Shown: positions 7,241-15,874, numbered from the stretch's first letter. The stretch is DNA of 18,509 nucleotides from an uncultured Mesorhizobium sp. (GCA_937958475.1 CALFXR010000015.1:1-18509), one strand, 5' to 3'. A program made the numbers and translations. The notes: generated by a model not told the origin, from the letters alone.

Positions 7241-8419
7241 ATGGGCGACACTTTCACCGAGACGACACGCGTCTCGTGGTTCACACGCATCAAGAACTCG
7301 GTCATCGGCGTCCTGATCGGGCTCGTCGTGGTCGCGCTGATGGTGTTCATGCTGTTCTGGAACGAGGGACGCGCGGTGCAGACGGCGCGGTCGCTGACCG
7401 AAGGTGCCGGCGCGGTGGTGACCGTCAGCCCGGACAAGGTCGACGCCGCGAACGACGGCAAGCTGATCCACGTCACCGGGCCGGTGTCGACGACCTCGCG
7501 GCCTTCCGACCCGACCTTCGGGATCACGGTCGACGGCGTGCGCCTGGTGCGCACGGTCGAGATGTACCAGTGGAAGGAGAACTCCAAGTCGGAGACGACC
7601 ACCAAGGTCGGCGGCGGCCAGGAGACGGTGACCACCTACAGCTATTCGAAGGAGTGGTCGGAATCGGCGATCGATTCGTCGGGCTTCAAGGTGCCGGAGG
7701 GACATTCCAACCCGTCGATGGAGATCAGCAGCGAGCGCTTCCAGGTGCCCGACGCCAAGCTCGGCGCCTTCACGCTGAACGAGCGCGTGATCAGCGGGCT
7801 GGGCGGAGAAAAGACGCTGCCCCTGACCGCCGCCATGACGGAGACGATCGACGCTGCCTACAGCGGCAACAAGCGCGTCAGCATCGCCGAGAACCGCGTC
7901 TATCTCGGCTTCAACTCGACCAACCCGGCGATCGGCGACTACCGCATCGCCTACGAGGTGGCGCCGCTCGGCGTGGCGAGCATCATCGGCGAGCAGCGCG
8001 GCGGCGGCTTCGAGCCCTACCAGACGATCGCCGGCGACCAGTTGCTGATGGTCGCAGACGGCGCGGTGCCGGCCGACAAGATGTTCGCCGACGCCCAGTC
8101 CGCCAACGCCATGTTGACCTGGGCGCTGCGCGTCGCCGGTCTGGTGCTGCTGGCGATCGGCTTCTCCATGCTGCTGGCGCCGCTCGGCGTGGTGGCCGAC
8201 GTCATCCCGCCGCTCGGCAGCCTGCTCAGGATGGGGACCGGCATCGTCGCCATGCTGTTTGCCGTGCTCGTCGGTTTCGTCACCATCGCCATCGCCTGGT
8301 TCTGGTACCGGCCCGTGCTGTCGCTGATCATCATCGCCATCGCTGTAGCCATCGCCGCCGTACTGATCGTCATCGGGCGGAGCCGGGCGAAGGCGACGCC
8401 GGCCGCCCAGCCGGCCTGA
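7241..8419 (+). CDS. TMEM43-family membrane protein
   Basis: A 392-residue membrane protein matching the TMEM43 (LUMA) family in layout. It has one N-terminal transmembrane helix (about 19-40) ending in the characteristic FWNEGRAV, a large soluble domain of about 240 residues with VTGPVST, the KENSKSETTTKVGGG stretch and YSYSKEWS, and three closely spaced helices at the C-terminus (about 296-314, 333-354, 358-378). In animals TMEM43 is an inner nuclear membrane and ER protein linked to cardiomyopathy; the function of bacterial members is not established. An AGGGGGA sequence seven bases before the ATG supports the start. It stands alone between hairpins, so it is probably its own transcription unit. 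Confidence 0.85.
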   Translation: MGDTFTETTRVSWFTRIKNSVIGVLIGLVVVALMVFMLFWNEGRAVQTARSLTEGAGAVVTVSPDKVDAANDGKLIHVTGPVSTTSRPSDPTFGITVDGVRLVRTVEMYQWKENSKSETTTKVGGGQETVTTYSYSKEWSESAIDSSGFKVPEGHSNPSMEISSERFQVPDAKLGAFTLNERVISGLGGEKTLPLTAAMTETIDAAYSGNKRVSIAENRVYLGFNSTNPAIGDYRIAYEVAPLGVASIIGEQRGGGFEPYQTIAGDQLLMVADGAVPADKMFADAQSANAMLTWALRVAGLVLLAIGFSMLLAPLGVVADVIPPLGSLLRMGTGIVAMLFAVLVGFVTIAIAWFWYRPVLSLIIIAIAVAIAAVLIVIGRSRAKATPAAQPA

Positions 8420-8441
8420 CGCGACCGATCCCGAACGCGAA

Positions 8442-8464
8442 ATGGCGGCCCCGCCGGCCGCCAT
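8442..8464 (+). terminator. Hairpin after the TMEM43-like gene
   Basis: ATGGCGGCC (8442-8450) and GGCCGCCAT (8456-8464) form a perfect 9-bp stem with a 5-base loop, 22 bp after the stop codon. The position suggests termination, but no T run follows, so an intrinsic terminator is uncertain. Confidence 0.45.
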
Positions 8465-8549
8465 CACCGCCGCCTCACGAAGGCGTTAGTAGACCGTAGG
8501 ACGCTCCTCCCTACCTTGGCAGCGCAAGAGGCCAAGAAGGAGGAAAGCC

Positions 8550-9425
8550 ATGACGCGTGCCACGATCACGCAGGCGATGATCGACGCCTACGACGAGTAC
8601 ACGCACCTGACGCTGGACCGGCGCGGCTTCATGGAGAAGCTGACACGGCTCGCCGGCTCCGGCGCGGCGGCCGCAGCGATCGCGCCGCTGCTGGCGGCGA
8701 ACTCGGCGCAGGCGGCGGTGATCGCCGAGGACGACCAGCGCGTGGCAGCCGAGGACATCGCCTATCCAGGAAGTTCGGGCGAGATGAAGGGCTATCTGGC
8801 GAAGCCCGCCGGGGCGGCCGCCAAGCTGCCGACCGTCATCGTCGTGCACGAGAACCGCGGCCTCAACCCCCACATGCGCGACGTCGCCAGGCGGCTGGCG
8901 CTGGAGGGCTTCGTCGCGCTGGCGCCCGATTTCCTGTCGCCGCTCGGCGGCACGCCGTCCGACGAGGACAAGGCGCGCGAGATGTTCGGGCAGTTGCCGG
9001 CCGGCCAGGCGACCGCCGACGGCGTGGCGACGATCGCCTTCCTCGGCGCCCATGAAGCCGGCAACGGCAAGGTCGGCGCGGTCGGCTTCTGCTGGGGCGG
9101 CGGCACGGTCAACGACATGGCGGTGGCGTCGCCAGAACTCGACGCCGGCGTCGCGTATTACGGCCGCCAGCCGAAGACGGAGGACGTCGCCAAGATCCAG
9201 GCCGCCATGCTGCTCCACTATGCCGGGCTCGACGAGCGCATCAACGCCGGTATCGACGCCTACAGGTCGGCGCTCGAGGCCGCCGGCAAGACGTTCGAGA
9301 TCCAGGTCTACGACGGCGTCAACCACGCCTTCAACAACGATACCTCGGCGGCTCGCTTCGACAAGGCGGCGGCCGATCTCGCCTGGGGCAGGACCGTGAC
9401 GTTCCTCAAGGACAGACTGGGATAG
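8550..9425 (+). CDS. Dienelactone hydrolase-family alpha/beta hydrolase, Tat-type signal
   Basis: A 291-residue alpha/beta hydrolase closely resembling E. coli YghX and other dienelactone hydrolase relatives. The catalytic set is intact: GFCWGGG nucleophile elbow with Cys181, an aspartate at about 228 in LDERIN, and His259 in VNHAFNND; the HENRGLNP motif (100-107) carries the glutamate that contacts the nucleophile in this family. A twin-arginine-like signal (DRRGFMEKL, 23-31), then an Ala-rich hydrophobic stretch and an AQA cleavage site near 55, suggests export to the periplasm. The signal lies after about 22 residues of leader, as in YghX. AAGGAGG six bases before the ATG fixes the start. 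The natural substrate is unknown; lactone or ester hydrolysis is inferred from the family. No catechol-pathway genes lie nearby. Confidence 0.9.
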   Translation: MTRATITQAMIDAYDEYTHLTLDRRGFMEKLTRLAGSGAAAAAIAPLLAANSAQAAVIAEDDQRVAAEDIAYPGSSGEMKGYLAKPAGAAAKLPTVIVVHENRGLNPHMRDVARRLALEGFVALAPDFLSPLGGTPSDEDKAREMFGQLPAGQATADGVATIAFLGAHEAGNGKVGAVGFCWGGGTVNDMAVASPELDAGVAYYGRQPKTEDVAKIQAAMLLHYAGLDERINAGIDAYRSALEAAGKTFEIQVYDGVNHAFNNDTSAARFDKAAADLAWGRTVTFLKDRLG

Positions 9426-9435
9426 GCGGGGGAAT

Positions 9436-9457
9436 CGATTCGCGCCGCGGCGAATCG
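9436..9457. terminator. Hairpin between convergent genes
   Basis: CGATTCGC (9436-9443) and GCGAATCG (9450-9457) form an 8-bp stem with a 6-base loop in the 33-bp gap between the hydrolase gene and the convergent small gene. It is placed to end transcription from both sides, although no T run is present. Confidence 0.5.
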
Positions 9458-9458
9458 C

Positions 9459-9656
9459 TCAGGACAGGCCGCGCCGGTTGCGGGCACTGGACAGGATGCG
9501 GCGCCAGCGCAGCATCTCGATCGGCACCGGCTCCTTGCGAACCGAAAGCTGGAAGATCTCGTTCTCGAGGTTCTTCAGCGAGCGCCAGAAGTCGTAGTCG
9601 CTGAGGCGCGGGTCGTTCGCCAGCCTTTCCGACGTGCGGTCGATATCAGTGCTCAT
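9459..9656 (-). CDS. Small conserved-looking hypothetical protein
   Basis: A 65-residue soluble protein, charged and mostly helical in appearance, with DPRLSDYDFWRSLKNLENEIFQL in its centre and a basic C-terminus (LRWRRILSSARNRRGLS). I do not recognise a family. The start at 9656 is preferred over one seven codons upstream because GGGGAAGG lies just before it and the following MSTDIDR is a natural N-terminus. Codon use matches the neighbours. It converges on the hydrolase gene. A TTAA-N7-TTAA motif about 95-115 bp upstream of the ATG suggests possible CtrA control. Confidence 0.62.
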   Translation of the reverse strand: MSTDIDRTSERLANDPRLSDYDFWRSLKNLENEIFQLSVRKEPVPIEMLRWRRILSSARNRRGLS

Positions 9657-9750
9657 CGCCTTCCCCGAACAGGCCACCCGCCGCCTTGGTTCTCGCCGAT
9701 TCTCCCTTTTCCCGGGAAGGCGCGATCAACGACGGACTGGCACTCGTCCA

Positions 9751-9769
9751 CCTTAACGAAGATTTAAGG
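9751..9769. promoter_or_regulatory. CtrA-box-like motif (TTAA-N7-TTAA)
   Basis: CCTTAA (9751-9756), seven bases, then TTAAGG (9764-9769). This contains TTAA-N7-TTAA, the full binding consensus of the alphaproteobacterial cell-cycle regulator CtrA, inside a perfect 6-bp inverted repeat; a further GTTAAC follows at 9769-9774. In a genome this GC-rich two TTAA at the right spacing are unlikely by chance. It lies upstream of the small gene at 9459-9656 and after the thioesterase gene. Binding is inferred. Confidence 0.45.
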
Positions 9770-9873
9770 TTAACGGGGCGTTGACGAGATGACCAGACGG
9801 TTCGGGACCCGGATCGGAGATTCCCGGATTGGAGTGCGGCGACGCCACACCCCGGCTTCCGACAAACGCCGGC

Positions 9874-10359
9874 CTACGCCGTCTTGCGCCTGATGCCGAT
9901 CGAGCGGCCGGCGCGCTCGGGCATCGGCAGGGCGGCGTGGGCGGCCTTCAGCGCCTCGAGGCGGGCGAGGATGTCGGCGGGGAAGGGTGCCACCTTCGGG
10001 CCGGCCATGTCGATGTGCAGCGAGAGCGTCTCCACCGTGGCGGCGAGCCAGCCGTCGACATGGCGGATCTCCTCGTAGGCGCGTACGCGCTTCTCGTCGT
10101 AGTCGAGGAGCTGGAAGGAGACGGTCACCCTGTCGCCGAGGTGCAGTTCCTGGACGTAGCAGATGTGCGCCTCGGCCGTGTAGAAGGTGTGGGCGCGCTC
10201 CTTGACGTAGTCGGGGCCGAGGCCGACGAGTTCGAAACCGCCGTCCGAGGCGCGGTCGAAGAGAACGGTGTAATAAGCCATGTTCATATGGCCGTTGTAG
10301 TCGATCCACGCCTTCTCGATGTCCATCGCGTCGGAAACATAGGGGACGGGCAGGCTCAT
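9874..10359 (-). CDS. Hotdog-fold acyl-CoA thioesterase family protein
   Basis: A 161-residue protein of the 4-hydroxybenzoyl-CoA thioesterase-like hotdog superfamily. WIDYNGHMNMAYY at about 18-30 is the signature: the conserved aspartate and the N-G-H-M-N stretch that begins the central helix. The following FDRASDGGFELVGLG and HICYVQELHLGDRVTVSFQLLDYDEKRVRAYEEI strands are also typical. The sequence resembles the thioesterase of carnitine/betaine metabolism (betainyl-CoA thioesterase) that is often fused to carnitine dehydrogenase in rhizobia, but here it stands alone without other carnitine genes, so the substrate is open. The ATG at 10359 is preferred because GAGGA lies six bases upstream; the ATG two codons earlier sits directly on that site. 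It diverges from the oxidase gene across about 107 bp. Confidence 0.82.
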   Translation of the reverse strand: MSLPVPYVSDAMDIEKAWIDYNGHMNMAYYTVLFDRASDGGFELVGLGPDYVKERAHTFYTAEAHICYVQELHLGDRVTVSFQLLDYDEKRVRAYEEIRHVDGWLAATVETLSLHIDMAGPKVAPFPADILARLEALKAAHAALPMPERAGRSIGIRRKTA

Positions 10360-10422
10360 CGGCATTCCTCGGGCTTCATGGCGCTGGACATCGCCAGGCG
10401 ATTTGCAGATTAACTCCGTATA

Positions 10423-10439
10423 GGTCCGGCACAAGGACC
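10423..10439. promoter_or_regulatory. Inverted repeat in the thioesterase/oxidase divergent region
   Basis: GGTCC (10423-10427) and GGACC (10435-10439) are inverted around a 7-bp spacer, about 28 bp before the oxidase ATG. The 107-bp region must hold promoters for both genes, but I could not assign convincing -35/-10 pairs. It may be an operator. Confidence 0.25.
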
Positions 10440-10466
10440 GAGGTTGTTCCATTCGCGGAGGAAACC

Positions 10467-11873
10467 ATGGCCCTGAGCGACCTCAGGCGCGTCGAGCGCA
10501 ACGACGCGGGCATCGCAACCGTGCTCGGCATCCTCAAGCAGCGACTCGGCGAGCGTTTGCAGACCGGCCAGTCGGTACGCGAGCAGCACGGCCACACAAC
10601 GACCTACATCCCCAACCAGGCGCCGGACGGCGTCGCCTTCGTCGAGACGGCCGGCGAGGTGCAGGATGTCGTCAGGATCTGTTCCGAGCATCGCGTACCG
10701 GTCATCGCCTTCGGCACGGGGACCTCTCTCGAGGGCCACGTCAACGCGCCGGGCGGCGGCATCTCGATCGACACGTCGCGGCTCGGCAAGGTCCTCTCCG
10801 TCAACGCCGAGGATCTCGACTGCACGGTCGAGGCCGGCGTCACCCGCGAGGCGCTGAACCGGCACCTGCGCGACACCGGCCTGTTCTTCCCCATCGATCC
10901 CGGCGCCAACGCCAGCCTCGGCGGCATGGCGGCGACGCGGGCCTCGGGCACCAACGCCGTGCGCTACGGCACCATGCGCGACAACGTCATCGGCCTCACC
11001 GCGGTGATGGCCGACGGCAGCCTGGTCAAGACCGGGAACCGTGCGCGGAAATCGTCTTCCGGCTACGACCTGACCCGGCTGCTGGTCGGCTCGGAAGGAA
11101 CGCTCGGCGTGATCACGTCGCTGACGCTGAAGCTCTACGGCATCCCGCAGGCGATGTCGGGCGGCGTTTGCCCGTTCCCGTCGGTGGATGCCGCCTGCCG
11201 CGCGGTGATCATGACCATCCAGCTCGGCATCCCGGTGGCGCGCATCGAACTCGTCAACGCCCTGCAGATGCGCGCCATGATCGGCTATTCGAAGCTCGAC
11301 TATCCCGAGAGCCCGTGCCTGTTCGTCGAGTTCCACGGCACCGAGGCGGGCGTGAAGGAACAGGCCGAGACCTTCGGCGAGATCGCCGCCGAGCATGGCG
11401 GCGGGCCGTTCCTGTGGACGACCGTCGCCGAGGAACGCGCCAAGCTGTGGAAGGCCAGGCACGACGCATACTGGGCGTCTCTGACGCTCAGGCCGGGCGC
11501 CAAGGGCCTGTCGACCGACGTCTGCGTGCCGATCTCGCGGCTCGCAGAATGCATCGCGGAGACGGAAGCCGACATCGCCGCGACCGGGCTCGTGGCGCCG
11601 ATCGTCGGACATGTCGGTGACGGCAACTTCCATGTCCTCGTGCTGATGGACATGAACGATCCGGCCGAGATCGGGCGTGCCGAAGGCTTCGTCGAGCGCC
11701 TCAACGCGCGCGCCATCGCCATGGACGGGACCTGCACCGGCGAGCATGGGATCGGGCAGGGCAAGATGGCTTTCCTCGAGCGCGAGCACGGCGCCGGCGT
11801 CGGCGTGATGCGCGCCATCAAGACGGCTCTCGATCCGCTGAACATCATGAATCCGGGCAAGATGCCGGGATGA
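10467..11873 (+). CDS. FAD-binding oxidase, D-lactate dehydrogenase (cytochrome)-like
   Basis: A 468-residue flavoprotein of the GlcD/LDHD group (FAD-binding type 4 domain, then FAD-linked oxidase C-terminal domain). FAD contacts are visible: PVIAFGTGTSLEGH (78-91), DPGANASLGGMAATRASGTNAVRYGT (144-169) and SSSGYDLTRLLVGSEGTLGVIT (196-217). The C-terminal half carries VGHVGDGNFH (380-389), whose histidines belong to the metal and substrate site, and TCTGEHGIGQGK near 421-432. The length and motifs fit mitochondrial-type D-lactate dehydrogenase, which oxidises D-lactate and related D-2-hydroxy acids and passes electrons to the respiratory chain. GGAGGAAA before the ATG supports the start. It is divergent from the thioesterase gene. 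A glycolate oxidase GlcD function is less likely because no glcE or glcF follows. Confidence 0.9.
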   Translation: MALSDLRRVERNDAGIATVLGILKQRLGERLQTGQSVREQHGHTTTYIPNQAPDGVAFVETAGEVQDVVRICSEHRVPVIAFGTGTSLEGHVNAPGGGISIDTSRLGKVLSVNAEDLDCTVEAGVTREALNRHLRDTGLFFPIDPGANASLGGMAATRASGTNAVRYGTMRDNVIGLTAVMADGSLVKTGNRARKSSSGYDLTRLLVGSEGTLGVITSLTLKLYGIPQAMSGGVCPFPSVDAACRAVIMTIQLGIPVARIELVNALQMRAMIGYSKLDYPESPCLFVEFHGTEAGVKEQAETFGEIAAEHGGGPFLWTTVAEERAKLWKARHDAYWASLTLRPGAKGLSTDVCVPISRLAECIAETEADIAATGLVAPIVGHVGDGNFHVLVLMDMNDPAEIGRAEGFVERLNARAIAMDGTCTGEHGIGQGKMAFLEREHGAGVGVMRAIKTALDPLNIMNPGKMPG

Positions 11874-11973
11874 GCGGAAACCGCCGCGCCGGCGGCGCAG
11901 GTTCGCCACTTTATCGACAGACTGATGGGGATAGAGTGCGCACGGAAGAACTGGTTCCGATCGGGGTGAGTCG

Positions 11974-14900
11974 CTGGCACGGCTTTTCGTAATCGTCGGC
12001 GGGTTGATCGTCCTGGCGCTGACCGCGGCGCTGGTGGGGCCTTACTTTGTCGACTGGACCTCCTACCGCGCCGATTTCGAGCGCGAGGCGAGCTACATCC
12101 TCGGCCGCAAGGTGACGGTGAACGGCGCCGCCACGGCGCGGCTGCTGCCGTTCCCCTCGGTGACCTTCTCCGACGTGTCGGTGGCCGGCGGCGCCGACGG
12201 CGAGCCGGCGATGACGGTCGAGACGTTCTCCATGGACGCCGAACTGGCCCCGTTCATGCGCGGCGAGATCCTCATCTTCGACATGCGGCTCGAACGCCCG
12301 AAGATGCGGCTTTCGGTCGGCGCGGACGGGGTGGTCGACTGGGCGCTGCGGCCGTCGATGCCCTATGACCCCGCGCAGATCGCGCTGGAGAAGCTGACGG
12401 TCAGCGAAGGACAGGTGCTTGTCCGGCACGGCGCCAGCGGCCGCGACCATGCCCTCACCGAGATCAACGCGACGATCTCGGCGCGTTCGCTCGCCGGCCC
12501 CTGGCGCGCCGAGGGAACGCTGCGCCTCGACGGCGTGCGTACGGCGCTCGCCGTCTCCACCGGCAAGCCCGACGAGACCGGGGCGATGCGCGTGCGCGTC
12601 AAGGCCGAGCCGGCGATCTATCCGTTTTCGCTCGAGACCGACGGCGACCTGCTCCTGAAGGAGGGTGCTCCGCACTACCGGGGCCAGTTCAAGCTCGCCG
12701 CGCGCAACCTCTCGGGCGGCGAACTTCGCGGATCGGAGGGCGCGACCTTCCAACTGACGGCGACCGGCGAGAAGACGCCGCCGGCCTACCGCGCCAGCGG
12801 CGACTTCAGCGTCGACCACAGGTCGCTCGACGTCACGGCCTTCCGCATCGAGACCGGACCGGTCGACGATCCCTATACGGCCGAGGGCACGGCCAGGATC
12901 GAGCTCGGCGCCGAGCCGCGCTTCTCGATCACCGCCAACGGCGCGCAGGTGCGCTTCGACGAGACGCCTGCCAAGGCGGATGCGGTCAGCGGCCTGACAT
13001 TGGAGAGCCGGCTGGAGGCGATCGAGGCCGTCCTGGCCGACCTGCCGAAGCCGTCGATTCCGGGGACGATCGCGGTGAAGCTGCCCGCCATCGTCGCTGG
13101 GGACACGACGATCCGCGACGTGGCTCTGTCGGCGCAGCCGGCGCCGGAAGGATGGGCGATCGAGAGTTTTGCGGCGCTGCTGCCCGGGCGCACGACGATC
13201 GAAGGCGACGGGCTGCTGCGCACGGGCGACACGTTCGGATTCTCCGGGAAGTTGATTCTGGCCGTCGGGCAGCCGTCGGGTTTCGCAGCATGGCTGTCGC
13301 GCGACGTCGACGAGTCGATCAGGCGGCTGCCGTCGGCGGGCTTCAGCGCCAAGGTCGAGCTGACGCGCGAGCGCCAGCGCTTCGACGGTCTCGAACTGAT
13401 TCTCGGCAGCGCCCGCTTCCGCGGCGCGCTCGACCGCAGCCGCCCGGCGGAAGGCGCGGCGTCGATCGCGCTCGAACTCGACGGCGGCGCGCTCGACGTC
13501 GACGGACTGAGGGCCTTCGCTTCGCTGTTCGTCAGCGACGCCGGCATGACGCGGCTGGCCGAGCAGGACATCGACCTTTCGGTCAGGGCCGGGCCGGTCA
13601 GCGCGGGCGGGCTGACGGCGGAGACGGTCGATACCGCGCTCAGGCTGCGCGGCGGGCGCATCGAGATCGACCGGTTGGCGCTCGGCGGCCTGGAGGGTGT
13701 CAGCGTCAGCGCCACCGGCATCATCAAGGGTCTGGGCGGCACGCCTTCGGGCAACGTCGATGCGGCCATCATCGGTGACGACCTGGCGCCGCTGATATCG
13801 GTCCTCGCCGAACGCTATCCGGACAACGCGCTGGCCGGGGCGCTGCACCGCCGGGCGGAAGCCTATCCCGACCTATTCGCCGACACCGAGATCGATCTTG
13901 TCGCGTCGGCCGCGCCGGGAGGCGACGGCAGCGTCGCGGTGAGCGCGCACGGCAGGACGGGCGGCAGCGACTTCTCGCTGACGGCCTCGGGAAGCGCGGA
14001 GCCGCTGTTCGATGGCGGCAAGCCGATGTCGCTGACCGTTTCGGTGAAGAACGACAATGCTGAAGCCCTGCTCGCCCTCTACGGACTGCCGACGCTGCCG
14101 ATCGGCATGACCGGCGGGGCCGATACTGCGCTGACCGCGCGCGGCGCGCTCTCCGCCGGCCTCGAGACGTCGTTGGACTTCACCTCGGAAGGGCTGTCGG
14201 CCTCGTACAAGGGCAGCTTCCGCATGGCCGAGAGCGGCGCCGAAGGCGAGGGTGAAGTCGCCCTGCAGTCGGCGGACATCGAGCCCTGGCTGATGACCAC
14301 CGGACTGGGCATGCCGGGCCTCGGCTTCGGCACGCCCGTCGATCTCGCCGCCGATACGACCTTCGGCAAGGGTCTGCTGACTTTCTCGCGAATCGACGGG
14401 TCGATCGGCGAGGGCGCCGTCGCCGGCGACGTCAATGCCGCACTCAAGGACGGGCGCCCGCACCTGACGGGAGCCGTCACGCTCGACACGCTGGACCTGG
14501 TGCCGGTCGTGGCCATGGTGCTCGGTGAGGCGGCACTGGTCGGCGACGGCGAGTCCTGGCCGAAGACGCCCTTCGCCGGCGCCGCTGCCTTGCCGCTGTC
14601 CGCCGATGTCGACATCACAGCCGGGACCGTTTCGGCCGGCGCGCTCGGGGTCGCCGAGGGGGTGACCTTCAACGGCGCGCTCGGCGCGGAAGGGCTGCGT
14701 ATCGGCGAACTGAAGGCTTCCATGCACGGCGGCGCATTGACCGGCCTGGTCGAGATCAAGAACAACGGCGGCACCGCGATGGTATCCGGCCAGGCGAAGC
14801 TCGCGGGCGCCGACATCGAGAGCCTGCTCGACGGCGGCGGCCTGGCCGGTCGTGCAGACGTGACGGCGACGCTGTCGGCGAGCGGCAAGACCGTCGAGGG

Positions 14901-15837
14901 CCTGGTCGCCTCGCTATCGGGTTCGGGCACCGCCAAGGCGCGCGGATTGACGATCGCGGGCCTCGACGCCGGTGCGTTCGCGGGGATCATCGCCAAGGCA
15001 GACGAGATCGGCCGCGACATCGACGGGCCGCGCACGGCGGCCTTCGCGCCGCCGCTCGTGACCGCCGGCAGCTTCGACGCCGGCGAGGCGGATCTCGCCT
15101 TCACGGTGGCCGGCGGCATCCTGCGCGCGCCGCCGCTCAGCCTCTCCGGCCCTCAGGCGACGGTGACCGCCTCGCTGCGAGCCGATCTCAATTCGGCGAC
15201 CGTGGCGGCAGACGGCGAGATCAGCTACGCGCCGGGAGACGAGTCGCTGGTCGGCTCCGAACCCGCGGTGCGCTTCGCGGCGGAGGGCATCCCCGGCATG
15301 ATGACGGTTCGCCTCGATACGGAGCCGCTGGCGCAGTTCCTCACGCAGCGGGCGCTGGAGATCGAACAGGCGCGCGTCGAGGCGATGCAGGCCGCGCTGC
15401 TGGAAAAGCAGCGGCTGCGGCGCGAGGCGCGTTACTACGCGGCGCTGCAGAGCGAGCGCCAGCGCCTCGACGAGGAACGCCGCCGCACCGAGGAGGAAGC
15501 GCGCAAGAAGGCCGAGGCGGAAGCCGCGGCCAAGGCGGCGGAGGAAGCGCGGCGCAAGTCCGAGGAGGCAGCCCGCGCCAAGGCCGACGGCGAGGTGCGG
15601 TTGCGGGAGGAGAAGCGCGAGAAGGAAAAGGCGGCCGCGGAGGCGCGCGCAGCCGAGGCGCTGCGCAAGGCCGAGGAGCCGCGCGCCAAGTCCGTCGCCG
15701 AGACCTCGGCCCCGGCGGACACGATCGAGCGGGCGCCGCTGCCTGCCGACCGCGGCGGCGCCGTGCCCGAATCCGGCGGCAGCAGCTTCGATCCGCTCAA
15801 CATCGAGAATTTCCTCAAATCCCTGGCCGGCAACTGA
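11974..15837 (+). CDS. AsmA-family protein with charged helical C-terminal tail
   Basis: A very long inner-membrane-anchored AsmA-type protein (about 1287 residues if begun at 11974). The N-terminus is one hydrophobic anchor (LARLFVIVGGLIVLALTAALVGPYFV) followed by DWTSYRADFEREASYILGRKVTVNGAATARLLPFPSVTF, the classic AsmA start. The body is repetitive beta-strand sequence expected to form a bridge-like periplasmic groove; related proteins move or organise phospholipids and assist outer-membrane biogenesis. From about residue 1125 to 1240 runs a highly charged Ala/Glu/Lys/Arg helix, probably a coiled coil, then a short tail. The start is uncertain: no ATG, GTG or TTG covers the full anchor. 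TTG at 12004 cuts it in half, whereas CTG at 11974 keeps it and has GGGGT six bases upstream. The gene ends 37 bp from the convergent ribbon-helix-helix gene. Confidence 0.88.
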   Translation: MARLFVIVGGLIVLALTAALVGPYFVDWTSYRADFEREASYILGRKVTVNGAATARLLPFPSVTFSDVSVAGGADGEPAMTVETFSMDAELAPFMRGEILIFDMRLERPKMRLSVGADGVVDWALRPSMPYDPAQIALEKLTVSEGQVLVRHGASGRDHALTEINATISARSLAGPWRAEGTLRLDGVRTALAVSTGKPDETGAMRVRVKAEPAIYPFSLETDGDLLLKEGAPHYRGQFKLAARNLSGGELRGSEGATFQLTATGEKTPPAYRASGDFSVDHRSLDVTAFRIETGPVDDPYTAEGTARIELGAEPRFSITANGAQVRFDETPAKADAVSGLTLESRLEAIEAVLADLPKPSIPGTIAVKLPAIVAGDTTIRDVALSAQPAPEGWAIESFAALLPGRTTIEGDGLLRTGDTFGFSGKLILAVGQPSGFAAWLSRDVDESIRRLPSAGFSAKVELTRERQRFDGLELILGSARFRGALDRSRPAEGAASIALELDGGALDVDGLRAFASLFVSDAGMTRLAEQDIDLSVRAGPVSAGGLTAETVDTALRLRGGRIEIDRLALGGLEGVSVSATGIIKGLGGTPSGNVDAAIIGDDLAPLISVLAERYPDNALAGALHRRAEAYPDLFADTEIDLVASAAPGGDGSVAVSAHGRTGGSDFSLTASGSAEPLFDGGKPMSLTVSVKNDNAEALLALYGLPTLPIGMTGGADTALTARGALSAGLETSLDFTSEGLSASYKGSFRMAESGAEGEGEVALQSADIEPWLMTTGLGMPGLGFGTPVDLAADTTFGKGLLTFSRIDGSIGEGAVAGDVNAALKDGRPHLTGAVTLDTLDLVPVVAMVLGEAALVGDGESWPKTPFAGAAALPLSADVDITAGTVSAGALGVAEGVTFNGALGAEGLRIGELKASMHGGALTGLVEIKNNGGTAMVSGQAKLAGADIESLLDGGGLAGRADVTATLSASGKTVEGLVASLSGSGTAKARGLTIAGLDAGAFAGIIAKADEIGRDIDGPRTAAFAPPLVTAGSFDAGEADLAFTVAGGILRAPPLSLSGPQATVTASLRADLNSATVAADGEISYAPGDESLVGSEPAVRFAAEGIPGMMTVRLDTEPLAQFLTQRALEIEQARVEAMQAALLEKQRLRREARYYAALQSERQRLDEERRRTEEEARKKAEAEAAAKAAEEARRKSEEAARAKADGEVRLREEKREKEKAAAEARAAEALRKAEEPRAKSVAETSAPADTIERAPLPADRGGAVPESGGSSFDPLNIENFLKSLAGN

Positions 15838-15843
15838 CGCCTG

Positions 15844-15858
15844 GGGGCGGTCGGCCCC
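15844..15858. terminator. Weak hairpin between convergent genes
   Basis: GGGGC (15844-15848) and GCCCC (15854-15858) form a short stem in the 37-bp gap between the AsmA and ribbon-helix-helix genes; CGGGCCCG (15866-15873) adds a second small palindrome. There is no T run. It may act as a bidirectional stop for transcription. Confidence 0.3.
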
Positions 15859-15874
15859 TGTCGATCGGGCCCGG

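Noticed and set aside
5347..7635. 762-residue open frame on the minus strand
   Set aside because: Antisense to the dctM, small membrane protein and TMEM43-like genes; sequence is His/Arg/Gln/Asp repeats typical of a shadow frame.
11911..13848. 645-residue open frame on the minus strand
   Set aside because: Antisense to the AsmA gene, with Arg/Ala/Gly-rich composition and no domain.
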